Positions 49,491-58,960 are shown, counted from the first letter of the stretch. The stretch is DNA of 64,000 nt from Zeimonas sp003577305 (GCA_030263385.1 SZOX01000017.1:9019-73018); one strand, 5' to 3'. A program made the numbers and translations. Notes: generated by a model not told the origin, from the letters alone.

Positions 49491-50318
49491 TCAGGGCTTG
49501 CGCCGGTAGATCACCCAGTACACCAGCGCCACCAGCACGCTGCCGCCCAGCAGGTTGCCGGCGATCACCGGCACCAGGTTGCCGGCCATTGCGGGCCACC
49601 CGAGCACGTCGGCTCCGGGTAGCGCGCGCAGTGTCGGGTCGGCCGCCAGCAGGAAGATCGCCAGCGGAAAGAAGAACATGTTGGCGATCGAGTGCTCGAA
49701 GCCGAGCGCCACGAAGGCGGCGATCGGCGGAACGATCGCGACCGACTTGTCGACCACGCTGCGCCCCGCGGCGGCCATCCAGACCGCGAGGCACACCAGC
49801 ACGTTGCACAGCGCGCCGCGAGCGAAGGCGACGTCCCAGGGCAGCGCGGCCTTCGCCGCGGCGACCTCGACCGCCTTCTTCGCGACCAGCCCGCCGTTCA
49901 GCGAGCCGGTGTCGGCCAGCAGCACCAGCACCGCGAGGCCGGTGGCGCCGGCGAGGTTGCCCAGGCACACGACGAACCAGTTGCGCAGCAACTCGCGCGT
50001 GCCGACCTTCCCTTCGGCCCAGGCCATCGCCAGCAGGTTGTTGCCGGTGAACAGTTCGGCGCCGGCCACCACGACCAGGATCAGCCCGAGCGAGAACACC
50101 ACGCCGCCGAGCACGCGCGAGGTTGCGAACGACAGCGTCGGATCGCTCGCCACCAGCAGGAACGCGATCGATCCGAGGCCGACGAAGGCGCCGGCCAGCA
50201 AGGCCAGCATCGACATCGAGCGCAACGGCAGCCGCGCCTTGACCACGCCGATGGTTTCGATGCGCGCGGCGACTTCGTGCGGCGAGAACGCGTCGGAGCC
50301 GAAGATCTCGCCGGCCAT
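49491..50318 (-). CDS. Formate/nitrite transporter (FNT) family channel
   Basis: About 275 residues, six membrane helices. Family features: MLALLAGAFVGLGSIAFLLV, then LGLILVVVAGAELFTGNNLLAMAW, the characteristic G-N-L-x-G loops (VVCLGNLAGATGLAVLVLL) and HSIANMFFFPLAIF, with central His for proton transfer. It passes formate, nitrite or hydrosulfide. ATG 50318 is chosen; an upstream in-frame TTG at 50381 would add 21 residues. It is divergent from the benzoyl-CoA-reductase-like operon and close to the FNR site, and sulfide or nitrite is a sensible cargo. Confidence 0.85.
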   Translation of the reverse strand: MAGEIFGSDAFSPHEVAARIETIGVVKARLPLRSMSMLALLAGAFVGLGSIAFLLVASDPTLSFATSRVLGGVVFSLGLILVVVAGAELFTGNNLLAMAWAEGKVGTRELLRNWFVVCLGNLAGATGLAVLVLLADTGSLNGGLVAKKAVEVAAAKAALPWDVAFARGALCNVLVCLAVWMAAAGRSVVDKSVAIVPPIAAFVALGFEHSIANMFFFPLAIFLLAADPTLRALPGADVLGWPAMAGNLVPVIAGNLLGGSVLVALVYWVIYRRKP

Positions 50319-50473
50319 CAGCGGGAATCCGGGCGGGCGTGCGGCGGGGACGGTGGGTGCGATCGCTGGCGCATCGCGCAAGCTTACGCGATCGGCGCCG
50401 CCGGGCGGGTGCCGGCGCTGCGCTGCAGATCGCGACTGCCGCGACGCAATATGTGCGTCGCAACATTTCTAAA

Positions 50474-50496
50474 AAGATCTACAAAGCGTCGATCTT
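50474..50496. promoter_or_regulatory. NsrR-like dyad upstream of the reductase operon
   Basis: A 23-bp element with half-sites AAGATCTACAA and GCGTCGATCTT around a central A (11-1-11). The outer six bases of the halves are perfectly inverted (AAGATC / GATCTT). It shares this layout with the dyad before the nsrR operon at 61556. NsrR is encoded in this window, so NO control is plausible. Confidence 0.6.
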
Positions 50497-50509
50497 TGAT
50501 TCAGATCAA
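50496..50509 (+). promoter_or_regulatory. FNR/ANR-type box
   Basis: TTGAT-TCAG-ATCAA, a perfect match to the FNR/ANR consensus, touching the NsrR-like dyad. A -10-like AATTAT (50533-50538) lies at the distance expected for a class II activated promoter with the box centred about 41.5 bases upstream of the start. This predicts anaerobic activation of the downstream operon. Confidence 0.8.
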
Positions 50510-50540
50510 GGATCCGGGGGTGCCTGTGGCTCAATTATGT

Positions 50541-50556
50541 ATTCCGGTACCGGAAT
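50541..50556. promoter_or_regulatory. Perfect 16-bp palindrome in the leader of the reductase operon
   Basis: ATTCCGGTACCGGAAT is a perfect inverted repeat located at about the predicted transcription start, 28 bases before the first start codon. It may be an operator for an unidentified repressor or form an RNA hairpin. No regulator in the window is known to fit it. Confidence 0.5.
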
Positions 50557-50584
50557 GCGTATTTTGACCTGCGAGGAGAAAGCG

Positions 50585-51707
50585 ATGGCGACCGAATCCC
50601 CCCACGTGACCGAGGCCGGTCTCGACGAGATCCTCGAGTACTGCAACACGCTGCGCCAGGCGCCGATCCCCGCCGACGATGCGCTGCCGGAGGGATTCAC
50701 CGGCACCATCGGGCACTTCCCGGTCTACTTCCCCGAGGAGATCGCGCACTCCGCGGGCCTGCTGCCGGTGGGCATCCTGGGCGGCGGCAACAAGCTCGAA
50801 CTGAAGCACGCCGACGCCCACATGGGCTCGTTCATCTGCTCGATCTGCCGCTCGACCACCGAGATGGGTCTGAACGGCGCGCTGGCCAACCTGTCGGGTT
50901 TCGTCACGCACCCGATCTGCGACGCTGCCAAGCACCTGGGAGGCATCTGGGCGCGCAACTTCCCCGAGCAGCTCGCGCAGATCCTGTACCTGCCGCAGAA
51001 CGCGAACACGCCGGGAGCGGTGCGCTACGTCGCCGCCGAATACCAGCGGCTGCGCGCCGAAATGGAGAAGAAGGCCGGCCGCACCGCCGACGACGAGAGC
51101 CTGCGCGCGAGCATCCGGGCCTACAACCGCAACCGGCGGCTGCTGCGCGAGCTCTATGCGATCCGGCGCGACGAGCCCTGGAAACTGAGCTGCACCGAGT
51201 CGTACCTGCTGCTGCGCGCGCGCACGCGCATTTCCTGCGAAGAGCACACCGCGCTGCTCGAGAGCGCGATCGCCGGAATCCGCGCGCGCAACCGCCAGGC
51301 GCAGGACAAGCCGCGCGTGGTGTTCGTCGGCGGTTTCTGCGAGCAGCCGCCGCTCGAGATGCTCGAGGCGATCGACGACAACTGCTACGTGGTCGACGAC
51401 GACCTGCTCGCTCGCCGAGAGCTTCATCGAGCGCTCGGCCGCCAGTCCGGTGCAGCACGACGAGCGCAAGAGCAAGGAAGGCTACCTGATGGACATGATC
51501 GCGTCGAGCAAGGCCGACGCCGCGATCGTCACCGCCGCGAAGTTCTGCGAACCCGGCCTGGACGAGCAGGTCGCCTGGTCCAAGCACCTCGACCAGGTGG
51601 GCGTGCAGTACCTGGTTCTCGAGTTCGAGGAAAAGATGACCTCGTTCGAGCAGATGGCGATGCAGCTCGAAACCTTCGCCGAGTCGCTGCTGTTCGCCAC
51701 CGCCTGA
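50585..51707 (+). pseudogene. Benzoyl-CoA-reductase-like subunit (BzdN/BcrC type), frameshifted by internal deletion
   Basis: The 2-hydroxyacyl-CoA dehydratase/benzoyl-CoA reductase subunit fold is clear. Frame 1 (to about 51410) has PVYFPEEIAHSAGLLPVGILGGG, CSICRSTTEM (cluster Cys), and VVFVGGFCEQPPLEMLEAI ending CYVVDDDLL. Frame 2 (from 51411) has LAESFIERSAASPVQHDERK, then IVTAAKFCEPGLDEQVAW and LETFAESLLFATA. About 20 residues normally between DDDLL and this block are missing and the frame changes, so a short deletion is likely. ATG 50585 has AGGAG eight bases before. Unless this is a sequence error, subunit N is not made whole. Confidence 0.82.
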
Positions 51708-51720
51708 CCGGAGACACGAG

Positions 51721-53085
51721 ATGACCACAGCCACCGTCGAGAAACCCGCCGCGGGCGCCGCGGCAGCGCCCGCCGGCGCCGAATTCAACGCGCACCTCGA
51801 AGGCCAGCAGATGATGAAGGCCTGGTACGCGAACCTGGGGCTCGCGCGCGAGCGCGGGCAGAACGTCGCGAACGTGTTCGTGATGGGCAACGCGGTCGAG
51901 ATCCTGCGCACCTTCGACTTCCAGCTGGTGTTCCCCGAGATCAACTCGCTGCAGACCGGCGTGCGCAAGGTCTCCGAGGAATACCTGCGCGACTCCGAGG
52001 ACTACGGCTACTCGCCCGACGTGTGCTCGTACGTGAAGGCCGACGTCGGCCTGATCCTGCGCGAGCAGAAGCACCCGGCAGGCACCATTCCGAAGGCCGA
52101 CATCGCGATCGCCTCGAACATGTGCAGCACCTTCATCAAGTGGGGCGAGATCTGGGAGCGCATGCTCAAGACGCCCACTTTCGTGCTCGACCTGCCCGGC
52201 CAGCGCGGCGGCAACTGGCAGGTGCGTCCCGGCGACGCGCAGCACATGGCCGATGCGCAATGGGTCGAGGCGCAGTTTCGCGACCTGATCTCGCGCTGCG
52301 AGAAGATCACCGGACGGCGCTTCGACATGGACCGCCTCGCCGAGGTGCAGGATCGCGTGAACCGCATGGTGTTCCACTGGAACAACGTGATGGCGCTCAA
52401 TCGCACCTGCCCGGCCCCGTACAACGCGATGCTCGACGGCCTCACCTACATCGGCATCATGAACGTCTACCGGGGCACCGAAGAAGGCGTCGACTACATG
52501 CGCCGCCTCGAGGAGCAGTTGCGCGCGAAAGTCGCGCGCGGCGAGGGCCGGGTCGCCGAGGAGCGCTTCCGGCTGCTGTTCTCGGGCACGCCCTGCTACG
52601 TGTCGATGCGCCGGCTGGTCGAGCTGTTCGAGAGCTGGGGCGGGGTGTTCGCCTACTCCGACTACCTCACCTTCGCCGCCGGCGGAATGGACGCCGGCGA
52701 GATGGTCTACGACACCTCGCGGCCGCTCGAGAGCCTGGCCGAAATCACGGCGCTGGCGGCGCAGCGCGGCCTGTCGAACCAGTTCTTCGCGCACGAGCGG
52801 CTCGCCCAGCAGCTGCGTGACTACGACGTCGACGGCATCGTGTTCCACGGCATCAAGAGCTGCCGTTTCGTCTCCTCGGGCATGGCCGACACGCGCAACT
52901 ACCTCAACAAGCGGCTGAACATCCCGAGCCTGTACATCGAATCCGACCTGATCGATCCGCGCTACTGGTCCGACGCGCAGATCAAGAACCGCGTCGACGC
53001 GTTCTTCGAGTCGCTGCAGCAGCGCGGCGGCGCGGCGCCCGCACCCGGCAGGCACGCCGACATCACGAGGGAGGCCCGGTCATGA
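51721..53085 (+). CDS. Benzoyl-CoA-reductase-like subunit (BzdO/BcrB type)
   Basis: A 454-residue protein of the 2-hydroxyacyl-CoA dehydratase family, the partner of the N-type subunit. Features: NVFVMGNAVEILRTFDFQLVFPEINSLQ, CSYVKADVG and SNMCSTFIKWG (cluster cysteines), FSGTPCYVSMRRLVELFESWGG, and GIVFHGIKSCRFVSSGMADTRNYLNKRLNIPSLYIESDLIDPRYWS, which is very close to BcrB/BzdO. Together N and O carry the [4Fe-4S] clusters that reduce the substrate. Its end overlaps the next gene by 4 bp. The real substrate is unknown because no aromatic pathway genes lie near. Confidence 0.9.
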   Translation: MTTATVEKPAAGAAAAPAGAEFNAHLEGQQMMKAWYANLGLARERGQNVANVFVMGNAVEILRTFDFQLVFPEINSLQTGVRKVSEEYLRDSEDYGYSPDVCSYVKADVGLILREQKHPAGTIPKADIAIASNMCSTFIKWGEIWERMLKTPTFVLDLPGQRGGNWQVRPGDAQHMADAQWVEAQFRDLISRCEKITGRRFDMDRLAEVQDRVNRMVFHWNNVMALNRTCPAPYNAMLDGLTYIGIMNVYRGTEEGVDYMRRLEEQLRAKVARGEGRVAEERFRLLFSGTPCYVSMRRLVELFESWGGVFAYSDYLTFAAGGMDAGEMVYDTSRPLESLAEITALAAQRGLSNQFFAHERLAQQLRDYDVDGIVFHGIKSCRFVSSGMADTRNYLNKRLNIPSLYIESDLIDPRYWSDAQIKNRVDAFFESLQQRGGAAPAPGRHADITREARS

Positions 53086-53894
53086 GATACGTCGGCGGAG
53101 TCGACGTTGGATCGACGCAGACCAAGGCGGTGATCCTCGACGAGAACGGCAAGGTGGTCGGGCGCGCGCTGCTCGACATGGAAACCAGCATGGTGACGAT
53201 CGCGCAGGACGCGTTCAAGGCGGCGCTGGCCGACGCCGGCATCGAGGAGGCGCAGGTGGCGCGGGTGGCCAGCACCGGCTATGGCCGCTACAACGTTTCG
53301 TTCGGCCACGAGCAGGTGACCGAGATCAGCTGCCACGCGCGCGGCGCGGTGGCACTGTTCCCGGGCACGCGCACGGTGATCGACATCGGCGGCCAGGACA
53401 CCAAGGCGATCGCGGTCAAGCCCGACGGGCAGGTGGCCGACTTCACGATGAACGACAAGTGCGCGGCAGGCACCGGGCGCTTCCTGGGCGCGGCCTCCTA
53501 CGCACTCGAGATGTCGCTCGGCGAGCTCGGTCCGCTCGCGCTGCAGTCGCAGAACCCGGTGCGCATCACCACCACCTGCACCGTGTTCGCCGAGTCGGAG
53601 ATCATCAGCCACCTCGCCAAGGGCATCCTGCCCGAGGACGTGCTGATGGGCGTGCACCAGGCGATCACCAGCCGCTGCGTGTCGCTCGCGCGGCGCGTCG
53701 GCGTGCATTCGGAAGTGACCTTCACCGGGGGCGTCAGCCGCAACGTGGCGATGGTCAAGCTGATCGAGGAGGCGGTGGGCATGAAGATCAACGTGAGCCC
53801 CGACGCGCACTTCTGCGGCGCGCTCGGCGCGGCGCTGGTCGCCCGCGAGCACGCCTTCGGAACCGCCGGCCTGCCGGCCGAAGCGCTGGCGTAG
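53082..53894 (+). CDS. Benzoyl-CoA-reductase-like ATPase subunit (BzdQ/BcrD type)
   Basis: A 270-residue ASKHA-fold ATPase that drives electron transfer by ATP hydrolysis. Phosphate-1 motif GGVDVGSTQTKAVILD, TGYGRYNV, DIGGQDTKAIAV, NDKCAAGTGRFL (bridging-cluster Cys), TCTVFAESEIISHLAKG (second cluster Cys) and FTGGVSRNVAMVKLIEEAVG are all present. The length matches the short BzdQ/BcrD form. ATGA overlap with subunit O upstream and a short gap (TAGGAGGA) to subunit P downstream. Confidence 0.92.
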   Translation: MRYVGGVDVGSTQTKAVILDENGKVVGRALLDMETSMVTIAQDAFKAALADAGIEEAQVARVASTGYGRYNVSFGHEQVTEISCHARGAVALFPGTRTVIDIGGQDTKAIAVKPDGQVADFTMNDKCAAGTGRFLGAASYALEMSLGELGPLALQSQNPVRITTTCTVFAESEIISHLAKGILPEDVLMGVHQAITSRCVSLARRVGVHSEVTFTGGVSRNVAMVKLIEEAVGMKINVSPDAHFCGALGAALVAREHAFGTAGLPAEALA

Positions 53895-53903
53895 GAGGAT
53901 CAA

Positions 53904-54875
53904 ATGCTCTACGTTGCTGGACTCGACATCGGATCGACCTACACCAAGGCGATCGCGCTCGACAGCGAGCGCAAGGTGGTGGGCACCGCGGTGCGGCGCA
54001 CCGGCTTCAAGCTCGCGCAGGCCTCCGAGGCGGTCTTCGAAGACCTGCTGAAGAACTGCGGCCTGGAGCGTTCGCAGGTGGTCTACGTGGGCGCCACCGG
54101 CTACGGTCGCTACACCGTGCCGTTTCGCCACGCGCAGATGACCGAGCTCACCGCGCACGCGCAGGCGGCGGTGCACCTGTTTCCCGACACCCGCACCATC
54201 CTCGACATCGGCGGGCAGGACATCAAGGCGATCAAGGTCGACGGGGGCGGGCGCGTGAAGGCGTTCCGTCTGAACGACAAGTGTGCCGCCGGCACCGGGG
54301 CGTTTCTCGAGAAGACCGCCCGCTACCTGGGCCTGACCACCGAGGACATCGGCCCCTACGCGATGCGCGCGACCTCGCCCAAGGCGATCAGCAGCGTGTG
54401 CGCGGTGTTCGCCGAATCCGAGGTGATCAACCACCTGTCCAACGGCATCGCGGCCGAGGACATCATGATGGGCGCGATGATCTCGCTCGGCGGGCGCGCG
54501 ATCCAGCTGATGCGCCGCGTGGGCCTGGAGCCGGGCTACATGCTCACCGGCGGAATGACGCGCAACGAGGCGATGGTCGCCGCGCTCGAGAAGGCGCTGG
54601 GCGACAGCTTCCACGTCGCGCCCAACGGACTGGGGCAGCTGAACGGCGCCTACGGCGCGGCCTACCTGGGGCTGCGGCGCGTCGAGAAGCTGCTGGCCGA
54701 AGGCAAGCCGATTCCGCCCACCGCCGCGCAGCAGGGGCAGTCGACGGCCAAGGCGGTGCGCCGCTGGTCGGCGATGGCGGCCACCCGCAAGCGCTTCGAA
54801 CCGTGCCACAGCGGGGACGGATGCACGGTGCACGCCAAACGTCCTGCCGACGCGGCCGCGCAGGCTGCCGCCTGA
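53904..54875 (+). CDS. Benzoyl-CoA-reductase-like ATPase subunit (BzdP/BcrA type)
   Basis: A 323-residue ASKHA ATPase: AGLDIGSTYTKAIALD, GATGYGRYTVPF, DIGGQDIKAIKVD, NDKCAAGTGAFLEK, CAVFAESEVINHLSNG and LTGGMTRNEAMVAALEKALG, with the same two-cluster Cys as the Q subunit. Length fits the short BzdP form rather than the long BcrA (about 440). The C-terminal tail carries Cys (FEPCHSGDGCTVH), an unusual extra pair. It pairs with the Q subunit as the ATP-dependent electron activator. Confidence 0.9.
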   Translation: MLYVAGLDIGSTYTKAIALDSERKVVGTAVRRTGFKLAQASEAVFEDLLKNCGLERSQVVYVGATGYGRYTVPFRHAQMTELTAHAQAAVHLFPDTRTILDIGGQDIKAIKVDGGGRVKAFRLNDKCAAGTGAFLEKTARYLGLTTEDIGPYAMRATSPKAISSVCAVFAESEVINHLSNGIAAEDIMMGAMISLGGRAIQLMRRVGLEPGYMLTGGMTRNEAMVAALEKALGDSFHVAPNGLGQLNGAYGAAYLGLRRVEKLLAEGKPIPPTAAQQGQSTAKAVRRWSAMAATRKRFEPCHSGDGCTVHAKRPADAAAQAAA

Positions 54876-54933
54876 CGGTCACGACCGGCGATCGCACGCC
54901 CCCGGATCGACAGCAACACTCACGGAGGTTGCC

Positions 54934-55263
<330 letters not shown>

Positions 55264-55297
55264 GACCGGCGCGCCGGACACCCCGAGGAGACTCACG

Positions 55298-55741
55298 ATG
55301 GAATCGATCAGCAACTACATGCAAGAGGACCACGTCCTGATCGACGGCATTGCGGAACGCGCCGCCGCGGCCGCTGCCGCCGGCGATCTCGCCGCAATGG
55401 AGCGCGACGGAACGCTGTTCCTGCAGCGGCTCGAGCGCCACATCGAGATGGAAGAGAACCTGCTGTTTCCCGCATTCGAGGAGCGCACCGGCATGACGGC
55501 GGCCGGCCCGAGCGTGACGATGCGCGAGGAACACGTGCAGATGAAGGAGGTCTTCCCGCAGATCCGCGCGGCGATCGAGGCGAAGGATGCCGCCGCGTAC
55601 CAGCGGGCCATGCAGGCGCTCACCGAGATGCTGATGCCGCACAACATGAAGGAAGAGCAGATGATGTATCCGATGCTCGACGATGCGATGGGCCCGGATG
55701 CGGCGGGGCTGCTTGCCGAAGTGAAGGAGATGGCCACCTGA
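55298..55741 (+). CDS. Hemerythrin HHE-domain protein
   Basis: A 147-residue four-helix HHE protein. Iron ligands are visible: EDHVLIDGIAERAA (first His), LERHIEMEENLLFPAFEE (His and Glu), MREEHVQMKEVFPQI and LMPHNMKEEQMMYPMLDDAM. Such proteins bind O2, NO or iron. As the last gene of an operon preceded by FNR and NsrR-like sites it fits a role in NO/O2 protection or iron-sulfur repair for the oxygen-sensitive reductase. Confidence 0.88.
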   Translation: MESISNYMQEDHVLIDGIAERAAAAAAAGDLAAMERDGTLFLQRLERHIEMEENLLFPAFEERTGMTAAGPSVTMREEHVQMKEVFPQIRAAIEAKDAAAYQRAMQALTEMLMPHNMKEEQMMYPMLDDAMGPDAAGLLAEVKEMAT

Positions 55742-55841
55742 GGGGCCACGGACTGGTTCGGGCGCCGGCCGCAGCGCTCACCGGGGGCGTCCGGGCCGGA
55801 TACCGGTATGCTCGCGCGGATCGGATGCCGCGCGAGCTGCG

Positions 55842-56930
55842 ATGAGGTACGGGGTCACCGAAAGGCTGTCGAACCGGGTGGTGCTCGGGCTGCTGCTGGG
55901 CGGCCTGCTGCTGCTCACCCATGCGGTGGTGCAGCCCTTCGTGGTGCCGGTCGTCTGGGCGATCATCCTCGCCTACACCACCTGGCCGCTGCTGGCGGAC
56001 ATCCGCCGACTCCTCGGCGGGCGCCGCACGCTGGCCGCGGCGGTCATGACCGCACTGCTCACCGCGGCGTTCGCGCTGCCCACGTTGTGGCTCGCGCTGC
56101 TGCTGCGCGCCGAGATGGCCGACGCCTACGCGGCGGTGGCTGCGCTGCTGGCGAAGGGGCCTTATCGCCTGCCGGACGTGGTGGCCGGGTTGCCGGTGGT
56201 CGGCGGCTGGCTGCAGGGGCTGCTCGACCAGTTCACGGGCGATCCCGACGCGATCCGCCACCAGCTCGCCCGCTGGGTGGAGACGCGCGCGGCCGAGGTC
56301 CTTGCGATCGTCGGGGGGCTGGGCCGCAATGTGGCGAAACTGGGCTTCGCGCTGGTCACCGTGTTCTTCCTGTATCGCGACGGCGAGGACGTGCTCGCGC
56401 AGGCGCAGCGCGTGCTGCACCGTTTCCTCGGCGCACGCGTCGATCGCTACCTGGCGGCGGTGGGCAGCATGACGATGGCGGTGGTCTGGGGGCTGGTGGC
56501 GACCGCACTCGCCCAGGGGTTCTTCGCGGGGATCGGCTACTGGTGGTTCGGCCTGGAGGCGCCGGTGCTGCTCGGTGCGATCACGACCGTCGTCGCGTTG
56601 CTGCCCTTCGGCGCGCCGTTCGTCTGGGGAAGCGCCGGCGTCTGGCTGATCGCCAGTGGCGAGACCTTCGACGGCGTCGGCCTGCTGCTCTGGGGCGCGC
56701 TGGTGGTGAGCTGGGTCGACAACCTGGTGCGTCCGATGGTGATCAGCAGCGCAACGCGGATTTCGTTCCTGCTGGTGATGTTCGGCGTGCTCGGCGGGCT
56801 GGCGGCGTTCGGCCTGGTGGGCCTGTTCATCGGCCCGGTGATCCTGGCGGTGCTGATGGCGGTCTGGCGCGAATGGATCGAAGAGTCGGCCGGCCCCGAA
56901 GGCCAGCGCGCAGACTCGCCGGAACAGTGA
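55842..56930 (+). CDS. AI-2E family transporter
   Basis: A 362-residue membrane protein, about seven to eight helices, of the AI-2E/PerM family: LSNRVVLGLLLGGLLLLTHAVVQPFVVPVVWAIILAYTTWPL at the start, GLGRNVAKLGFALVTVFFLYRDGEDVLAQ, and the C-terminal block RPMVISSATRISFLLVMFGVLGGLAAFGLVGLFIGPVILAVL. Characterised members export small solutes; a role for AI-2 here is not implied. It is a lone gene downstream of the hemerythrin. Confidence 0.9.
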   Translation: MRYGVTERLSNRVVLGLLLGGLLLLTHAVVQPFVVPVVWAIILAYTTWPLLADIRRLLGGRRTLAAAVMTALLTAAFALPTLWLALLLRAEMADAYAAVAALLAKGPYRLPDVVAGLPVVGGWLQGLLDQFTGDPDAIRHQLARWVETRAAEVLAIVGGLGRNVAKLGFALVTVFFLYRDGEDVLAQAQRVLHRFLGARVDRYLAAVGSMTMAVVWGLVATALAQGFFAGIGYWWFGLEAPVLLGAITTVVALLPFGAPFVWGSAGVWLIASGETFDGVGLLLWGALVVSWVDNLVRPMVISSATRISFLLVMFGVLGGLAAFGLVGLFIGPVILAVLMAVWREWIEESAGPEGQRADSPEQ

Positions 56931-56943
56931 CCGGGCAGCTCGT

Positions 56944-57861
56944 TCAGCCGCGCGCCAGCACCAGCGCGAGCGCCACCGACACCCCGTACAAATGTGCCGC
57001 GCCGATCGTGGCGCCGATCGCAGGCAGCAGCTGCCGTCCCGGCCTGCCCTCGCCGTGCAGCGCCAGCTGGCGCGCGGCGAACAGCGATGCCGGCGCGGCG
57101 AGCAGGCCGACGAGCGCGGCCGGCGGCAGCACGCCGCCGGCGGCGGCGAACACGAGCACGAGATAGGCCGCGGCGACGAGAACCAGATAGGCGTGCGCAG
57201 CGGCTCGGGGCCCGAGCCGCACGACGAGGGTGTCCTTGCCGGTCGCCGCGTCGGCCCTGCGATCCGGAAGACCGTTGGCGAGCAGGATCGCGGCGACCAG
57301 CAGCGCCATCGGCGCCCCGGCTGCCACCGGAACGGGCGACCAGCTTCCGCGCTGCGCGAGATCCGAGCCGACCGTCACCAGCAGCCACGCGGCGGCGATG
57401 GCGGCTTCGCCCATGCCTCGGGCCGACAGCCGCAGCGGCGGTGCCGAGTAGGCGATCGCCAGGGCGACCCCGAGCATGCCGAGCCACCACAGCTGCGGGC
57501 GCTCGCTCAGCGCGAGCCCCCCGCCCAGCGCGGCGCCGAGCGCGAGCAGCAGGTAGCCGTAGAGCGCGACCGCGTGCGCCCGCAACATGCCGTCCTGGAT
57601 CATGCGGCTGCCGCCGGTGAAGGGCGACAGACGCTCGTCGTTGGCGGCGTCCGCGTCGCGGTCGTGAAAGTCGTTGACGACGTTGGCGCCGGCGTGCACC
57701 AGCAGCGCACCGGCCAGCGTGGCTGCGCCGATGCCCCATCGAGGCGGCACGCCGTCGCCTGCGGCAGCGGCCAGGCCGACCAGCACCGAGACGGCGGTGA
57801 CGCTCAGGAACTGCGGCCGGATGGCCGCAAGCCAGATCGCCGGCGAGCGCGCGGCCGCCAA
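56944..57861 (-). CDS. UbiA-type prenyltransferase (MenA-like)
   Basis: A 305-residue membrane prenyltransferase with about eight helices. The first Asp-rich motif NVVNDFHDRDADAAND binds the prenyl diphosphate; the second is NGLPDRRADAATGKDT. The start WLAAIRPQFLSVTAVSVLVG is MenA-like (DHNA polyprenyltransferase family). No other menaquinone genes are nearby, so the aromatic acceptor is uncertain. The start is TTG 57861, eight bases after the preceding stop, so it is likely co-transcribed with the ABM-like gene. Confidence 0.82.
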   Translation of the reverse strand: MAAARSPAIWLAAIRPQFLSVTAVSVLVGLAAAAGDGVPPRWGIGAATLAGALLVHAGANVVNDFHDRDADAANDERLSPFTGGSRMIQDGMLRAHAVALYGYLLLALGAALGGGLALSERPQLWWLGMLGVALAIAYSAPPLRLSARGMGEAAIAAAWLLVTVGSDLAQRGSWSPVPVAAGAPMALLVAAILLANGLPDRRADAATGKDTLVVRLGPRAAAHAYLVLVAAAYLVLVFAAAGGVLPPAALVGLLAAPASLFAARQLALHGEGRPGRQLLPAIGATIGAAHLYGVSVALALVLARG

Positions 57862-57868
57862 GCGGTCC

Positions 57869-58276
57869 TCAGGCCGTGACGGCGCCCTCGGTTTCGGGCA
57901 CGCCCTGCCAGAGCATGTCGTAGCCGAGTTCCTTGCTGTCGGAGCACATTTCGCCCACGGCCGCGAACTTGGCCTTGAAGAGCGCGTCGGCGTGCGAGCG
58001 CTCGTGCTCGTCGAACGAGCGCCAGTAAGTGACGATTGCCAGGTCGTGGTCGGAGTCGCGGGCGCTGCCCATCGAGCCTTCCTCGGAGGCGAAGCCCGAG
58101 AAGCGGAACACCTGGCCGCCGATGAAGCCGCCCTTGTCGCCGCCGTAAGTTTCCTTGACGACGTTGCACATTTCGCCGATCGCGAGTTCGACGTCGTCGA
58201 CGGTGACCCCGGGCTTGAGCTTGACGGCGTTGAACATCATTTTCGCGCCGAAGGGGATGGTGATCGGTCCGTACAT
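57869..58276 (-). CDS. Dimeric alpha+beta-barrel (ABM-like) protein
   Basis: A 135-residue protein: FGAKMMFNAVKLKPGVTVDDVELAIGEMCNVVKETYGG, then SDHDLAIVTYWRSFDEHERSHADALFKAKFAAVGEMCSDS. The strand-helix rhythm and the paired W/R/H segments suggest the ABM/EthD-like fold of antibiotic-biosynthesis monooxygenase-type proteins, though no named member is certain. A strong GGAAGGAG ribosome site precedes the ATG at 58276. It is 7 bp before the MenA-like gene and may share its transcript. Confidence 0.68.
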   Translation of the reverse strand: MYGPITIPFGAKMMFNAVKLKPGVTVDDVELAIGEMCNVVKETYGGDKGGFIGGQVFRFSGFASEEGSMGSARDSDHDLAIVTYWRSFDEHERSHADALFKAKFAAVGEMCSDSKELGYDMLWQGVPETEGAVTA

Positions 58277-58483
58277 CGTAGTCTCCTTCCAGAGTGCTGA
58301 CGGGTGAGCGGTCCGCGGGCGCGGCGACGGGGTTCGCACCCGAATGCGCGCCGGTCCGGCCGCTCGACCGCGGTTCGTCGGATACCCGGGGGCAGTATAC
58401 GGCGGGCCCGAAAACCCTGCTCCGGAACGGGTCGAAGATGCCGCACGCCGGCCACGCGGCGCGCAGGCCTCGACCGATCACGC

Positions 58484-58960
58484 TCAGCCGATCACGTCGT
58501 AGAGCGCCTGCCTGATCGGAGCCGGCAGGTGGCCCGCCAGGGGCTCGGCGCCACTGATGCGACGACGCGGCCCGAGGCGGCCGCTGTAGACGAGCATGCC
58601 GTCTTCGGCGATGGTCACGATCAATCGTCTCGCGTTCGAACCGGTCCACTCGAAAGCGAGCAGGCCCTGGTCGTCCGCGGTCGGGGCAGGCACCGCGACG
58701 GTGACCGGAAGCAGTCGCGCGAACTCGCGCGCGTAGTGAATCAGCCGTAGCGCCACCGGCGAACCGGACCAGCGTTCGAACAGCGTGCGTTCCGCGGCCC
58801 AGGCGAACTCGCCGAGCGCGGTGTCGAGTTCGTGCAGGCCTTTTTCGACCAGTCGCGCGCGCGCGCCGGCGGCCTGGCGCGACATGCGCAGCGAGTCGCT
58901 GCCGACGCCGATCGCGCCGGCAGCAGGCACGGCACGATGTGCCACGCGGACGGTTTTCAT
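58484..58960 (-). CDS. Unknown partner of the TIGR04255 protein
   Basis: A 158-residue protein I do not recognise. It has a basic start, a helical middle (LVEKGLHELDTALGEFAWAAERTLFERWSGSPVALRL) and a beta-rich end (RLIVTIAEDGMLVYSGRLGPRRR). No signal or membrane helix is seen. The ATG overlaps the stop of the TIGR04255 gene (ATGA), so the two form a fixed pair. No function is offered. Confidence 0.7.
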   Translation of the reverse strand: MKTVRVAHRAVPAAGAIGVGSDSLRMSRQAAGARARLVEKGLHELDTALGEFAWAAERTLFERWSGSPVALRLIHYAREFARLLPVTVAVPAPTADDQGLLAFEWTGSNARRLIVTIAEDGMLVYSGRLGPRRRISGAEPLAGHLPAPIRQALYDVIG

